Positions 7,059 to 8,506 of a stretch of DNA of 8,506 nt are shown piece by piece. Origin of the DNA: Rhodobacteraceae bacterium UBA7436. GTDB lineage: Bacteria > Pseudomonadota > Alphaproteobacteria > Rhodobacterales > Rhodobacteraceae. The notes below the pieces were generated by a model. That model was given only the letters and a program-made list of their open reading frames with translations, was not told the origin of the DNA and ran no database searches. The stretch covers positions 1 to 8,506 of the forward strand of contig DLQI01000101.1 of assembly GCA_002478745.1 (NCBI GenBank), written 5' to 3'. The first letter of the stretch is position 1. Each line of letters starts with the position of its first letter. A program made the translations under genes and the position numbers.

Positions 7059-7072
7059 ATGCCCTTTCGCAT
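7059..7072. promoter_or_regulatory. Candidate LysR-type operator in the lysR-puuD gap
   Basis: ATGC-N6-GCAT is a perfect short dyad in the middle of the 99-bp divergent gap, 35 bp from the puuD ATG and about 50 bp from the lysR start. LTTRs usually bind T-N11-A sites within a dyad; this one gives T-N10-A, a known kind of variant. The half-sites are only 4 bp, so chance occurrence is possible. A tandem TTTTGAT (7011-7017 and 7020-7026) also lies next to the lysR start. Confidence 0.3.
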
Positions 7073-7107
7073 AGTCTGATGACAAATTCGGACCAAGGGA
7101 GGTTTCT

Positions 7108-8343
7108 ATGTACGATTTTGCAGTCATCTGGGACTGGATCGCATTTGCGGTTCGGTGGCTTCATGTCATCACGGCAATGGCGTGGATCGGTGCGTCATTT
7201 TTCTTCATCGCGCTAGATTTGGGACTTAAGAAAGCACCCAATATGCCTGTCGGCGCCTCTGGTGAAGAATGGCAAGTCCATGGCGGTGGCTTCTACCACA
7301 TCCAGAAATATCTGGTCGCACCTGAAAACATGCCTGAGCACCTCATCTGGCACAAGTGGCAGAGCTATATCACATGGGTATCTGGCGCGACCTTGTTGAT
7401 GATCGTTTACTGGGTTGGAGGCGAAATTTTCTTGCTTGATCCTACAAAGGCTGATCTGTCGTTGTGGCAGGGCATTTTGATTTCGGCTGGATCTCTTACC
7501 ATTGGCTGGATTGCCTATGATTTTATGTGCAAGTCCAAACTTGGTGAACATTCAACGCTTTTGATGTTGCTGCTGTTTGTTCTGCTTGTTGTCATGGCCT
7601 GGGGATACAACCAGATTTTCACAGGCCGTGCAGCACTCCTGCATCTCGGCGCCTTCACCGCTTCTATCATGACTGGCAATGTGTTTTTTCAGATCATGCC
7701 AAATCAGCGCATCGTCGTGGCAGACCTTAAGGCAGGGCGCAAACCGGATGCAAAATACGGCAAGATTGCCAAGCTCCGCTCTACTCATAACAACTATTTG
7801 ACGCTGCCAGTCATTTTTCTGATGCTGGCCAATCACTATCCCCTCGCCTTTGCGACCGAATACAACTGGGTCATCGCCAGCCTAATCTTCCTAACCGGCG
7901 TCACAATTCGGCATTATTTCAACACCATGCATGCCACCGGCAAGGGTCCGCATTGGACATGGGCAGTGACGGTTTTATTGATGATTGTGATTGCATGGCT
8001 GTCGACCGTGCGCGGACCAGACAGCTATGAGATCGCCGAGAGCCGTGATTTGACAGCTTATGAGCAGCAGTATGCGTCCGCCCAAGGGTTCGACGAGGCT
8101 TATGACATCGTGCTAGGCAACTGTTCAATGTGCCACGCGCGAGAGCCTGCATGGGAAGGAATGCATTGGGCCCCCAAAGGCGTTCACCTTGAAACAACAA
8201 GCGATGTGGCCCGAAATGCAGAAGCAATATTGCTGCATGCAGGCCTCAGTAACGCAATGCCACCGCCCAATGCCATCGCAACCATGACATCCGAAAACCG
8301 AGGTAAAATCGTCGCATGGGTCCAGGCCGCAAGGGCAGATTGA
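7108..8343 (+). CDS. puuD: Membrane urate hydroxylase (urate oxidase) with C-terminal cytochrome c domain
   Basis: Oxidises urate to 5-hydroxyisourate. In this family (former DUF989) electrons go to the fused cytochrome c and on to the respiratory chain, so no H2O2 is expected. The 411 residues begin with a multi-helix membrane domain (hydrophobic segments between about 10 and 300, around eight helices). It is rich in conserved-looking His (19, 58, 78, 82, 179, 227, 243, 269), which are candidate cofactor or substrate ligands. The C-terminal domain from about 315 has the heme c motif CSMCH (339-343) and a likely axial Met384 in NAMPPPN. The ATG is preceded by AAGGGAGG with ideal spacing. In the family the cytochrome faces the periplasm. 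It is divergent from the LysR gene and fills the first step for the UraH and UraD-PuuE enzymes nearby. No soluble uricase is present in the window. Confidence 0.95.
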   Translation: MYDFAVIWDWIAFAVRWLHVITAMAWIGASFFFIALDLGLKKAPNMPVGASGEEWQVHGGGFYHIQKYLVAPENMPEHLIWHKWQSYITWVSGATLLMIVYWVGGEIFLLDPTKADLSLWQGILISAGSLTIGWIAYDFMCKSKLGEHSTLLMLLLFVLLVVMAWGYNQIFTGRAALLHLGAFTASIMTGNVFFQIMPNQRIVVADLKAGRKPDAKYGKIAKLRSTHNNYLTLPVIFLMLANHYPLAFATEYNWVIASLIFLTGVTIRHYFNTMHATGKGPHWTWAVTVLLMIVIAWLSTVRGPDSYEIAESRDLTAYEQQYASAQGFDEAYDIVLGNCSMCHAREPAWEGMHWAPKGVHLETTSDVARNAEAILLHAGLSNAMPPPNAIATMTSENRGKIVAWVQAARAD

Positions 8344-8393
8344 GCATGACAGAGACTCAGATGGGTGCTAGGAGACGATTTAAAACTCGCATC

Positions 8394-8417
8394 GGGTTGC
8401 TAGCGCAGCCTAATTTT
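8394..8417 (+). terminator. Weak terminator-like hairpin after puuD
   Basis: GGTTGC (8395-8400) pairs with GCAGCC (8405-8410), including one G-U pair, around a TAGC loop, followed by TAATTTT. It lies about 50 bases after the puuD stop. The T-run is short and interrupted, so this is only a possible terminator. The rest of 8344-8506 has no convincing gene: a 44-codon frame from the ATG at 8346 has no Shine-Dalgarno and no recognisable sequence. Confidence 0.35.
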
Positions 8418-8506
8418 ACGCCTCCGATTTCTGGCGCCAAGGTACTCGCAGACGTATCCATTTCAGCATCGGCAGCCTAACCTTTGACAGCTCCTCTTCG
8501 GACTGG

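Noticed and set aside
7009..7164. 52-codon N-terminal extension of the LysR protein from the ATG at 7164
   Set aside because: It would overlap the start of puuD and precede the standard LTTR N-terminus; no family support.
1..8343. Metabolic coupling of malic enzyme to glyoxylate from the urate pathway
   Set aside because: Glyoxylate can reach malate through malate synthase, but maeB is convergent, has its own terminator and no malate synthase is nearby; adjacency is probably incidental.
8346..8480. 44-codon rightward frame just after puuD
   Set aside because: No Shine-Dalgarno, only two bases after the puuD stop, no recognisable sequence, and it runs through the hairpin at 8394-8417.

Overview
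The window looks like part of a marine alphaproteobacterial chromosome, most likely Rhodobacterales (Roseobacter group). This is inferred from the protein flavour of the malic enzyme and urate genes, the moderate base composition and strong AGGAGG-type ribosome binding sites; there is no rRNA or other direct taxonomic marker. No mobile element, tRNA, CRISPR array or phage gene was seen.

Layout: (1) bases 1-2001 carry the 3' nine-tenths of a rightward maeB (NADP-type malic enzyme with a C-terminal phosphotransacetylase-like domain), cut by the window edge. (2) Bases 2002-2189 are a convergent intergenic region with two strong hairpins whose T-tracts lie on opposite strands, so the two converging transcripts probably overlap. 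(3) Bases 2190-5566 hold a leftward operon, transcribed in the order puuE-uraD fusion, allA, NCS2 nucleobase permease. The first two overlap by ATGA, and the fusion starts at a TTG codon behind a perfect AGGAGG. (4) Bases 5567-5737 are an A/T-rich divergent control region. (5) Bases 5738-6091 encode rightward uraH. (6) Bases 6076-7008 encode a leftward LysR-type regulator whose 3' end overlaps uraH by 16 bp. (7) Bases 7009-7107 are a second divergent control region with an ATGC-N6-GCAT dyad. (8) Bases 7108-8343 encode rightward puuD, the membrane urate hydroxylase with a C-terminal cytochrome c domain. (9) Bases 8344-8506 contain no supported gene; there is a weak terminator-like hairpin and a short leftward open frame that could be the end of a neighbouring gene.

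Together bases 2190-8343 form a urate catabolism locus. The permease likely imports urate or xanthine. PuuD oxidises urate to 5-hydroxyisourate using a cytochrome c-linked mechanism instead of an O2-consuming uricase. UraH hydrolyses hydroxyisourate to OHCU, the UraD domain of the fusion decarboxylates OHCU to S-allantoin, and the PuuE domain opens allantoin to allantoate. AllA would split ureidoglycolate to glyoxylate and urea. The enzyme between allantoate and ureidoglycolate (allantoicase, or allantoate amidohydrolase plus partner) is not in the window. The LysR protein sits between uraH and puuD and is the obvious candidate regulator. The individual families are known; the most noteworthy points are the PuuE-UraD fusion, the interleaved opposite-strand terminators, the uraH/lysR overlap, the missing middle step and the candidate operators.
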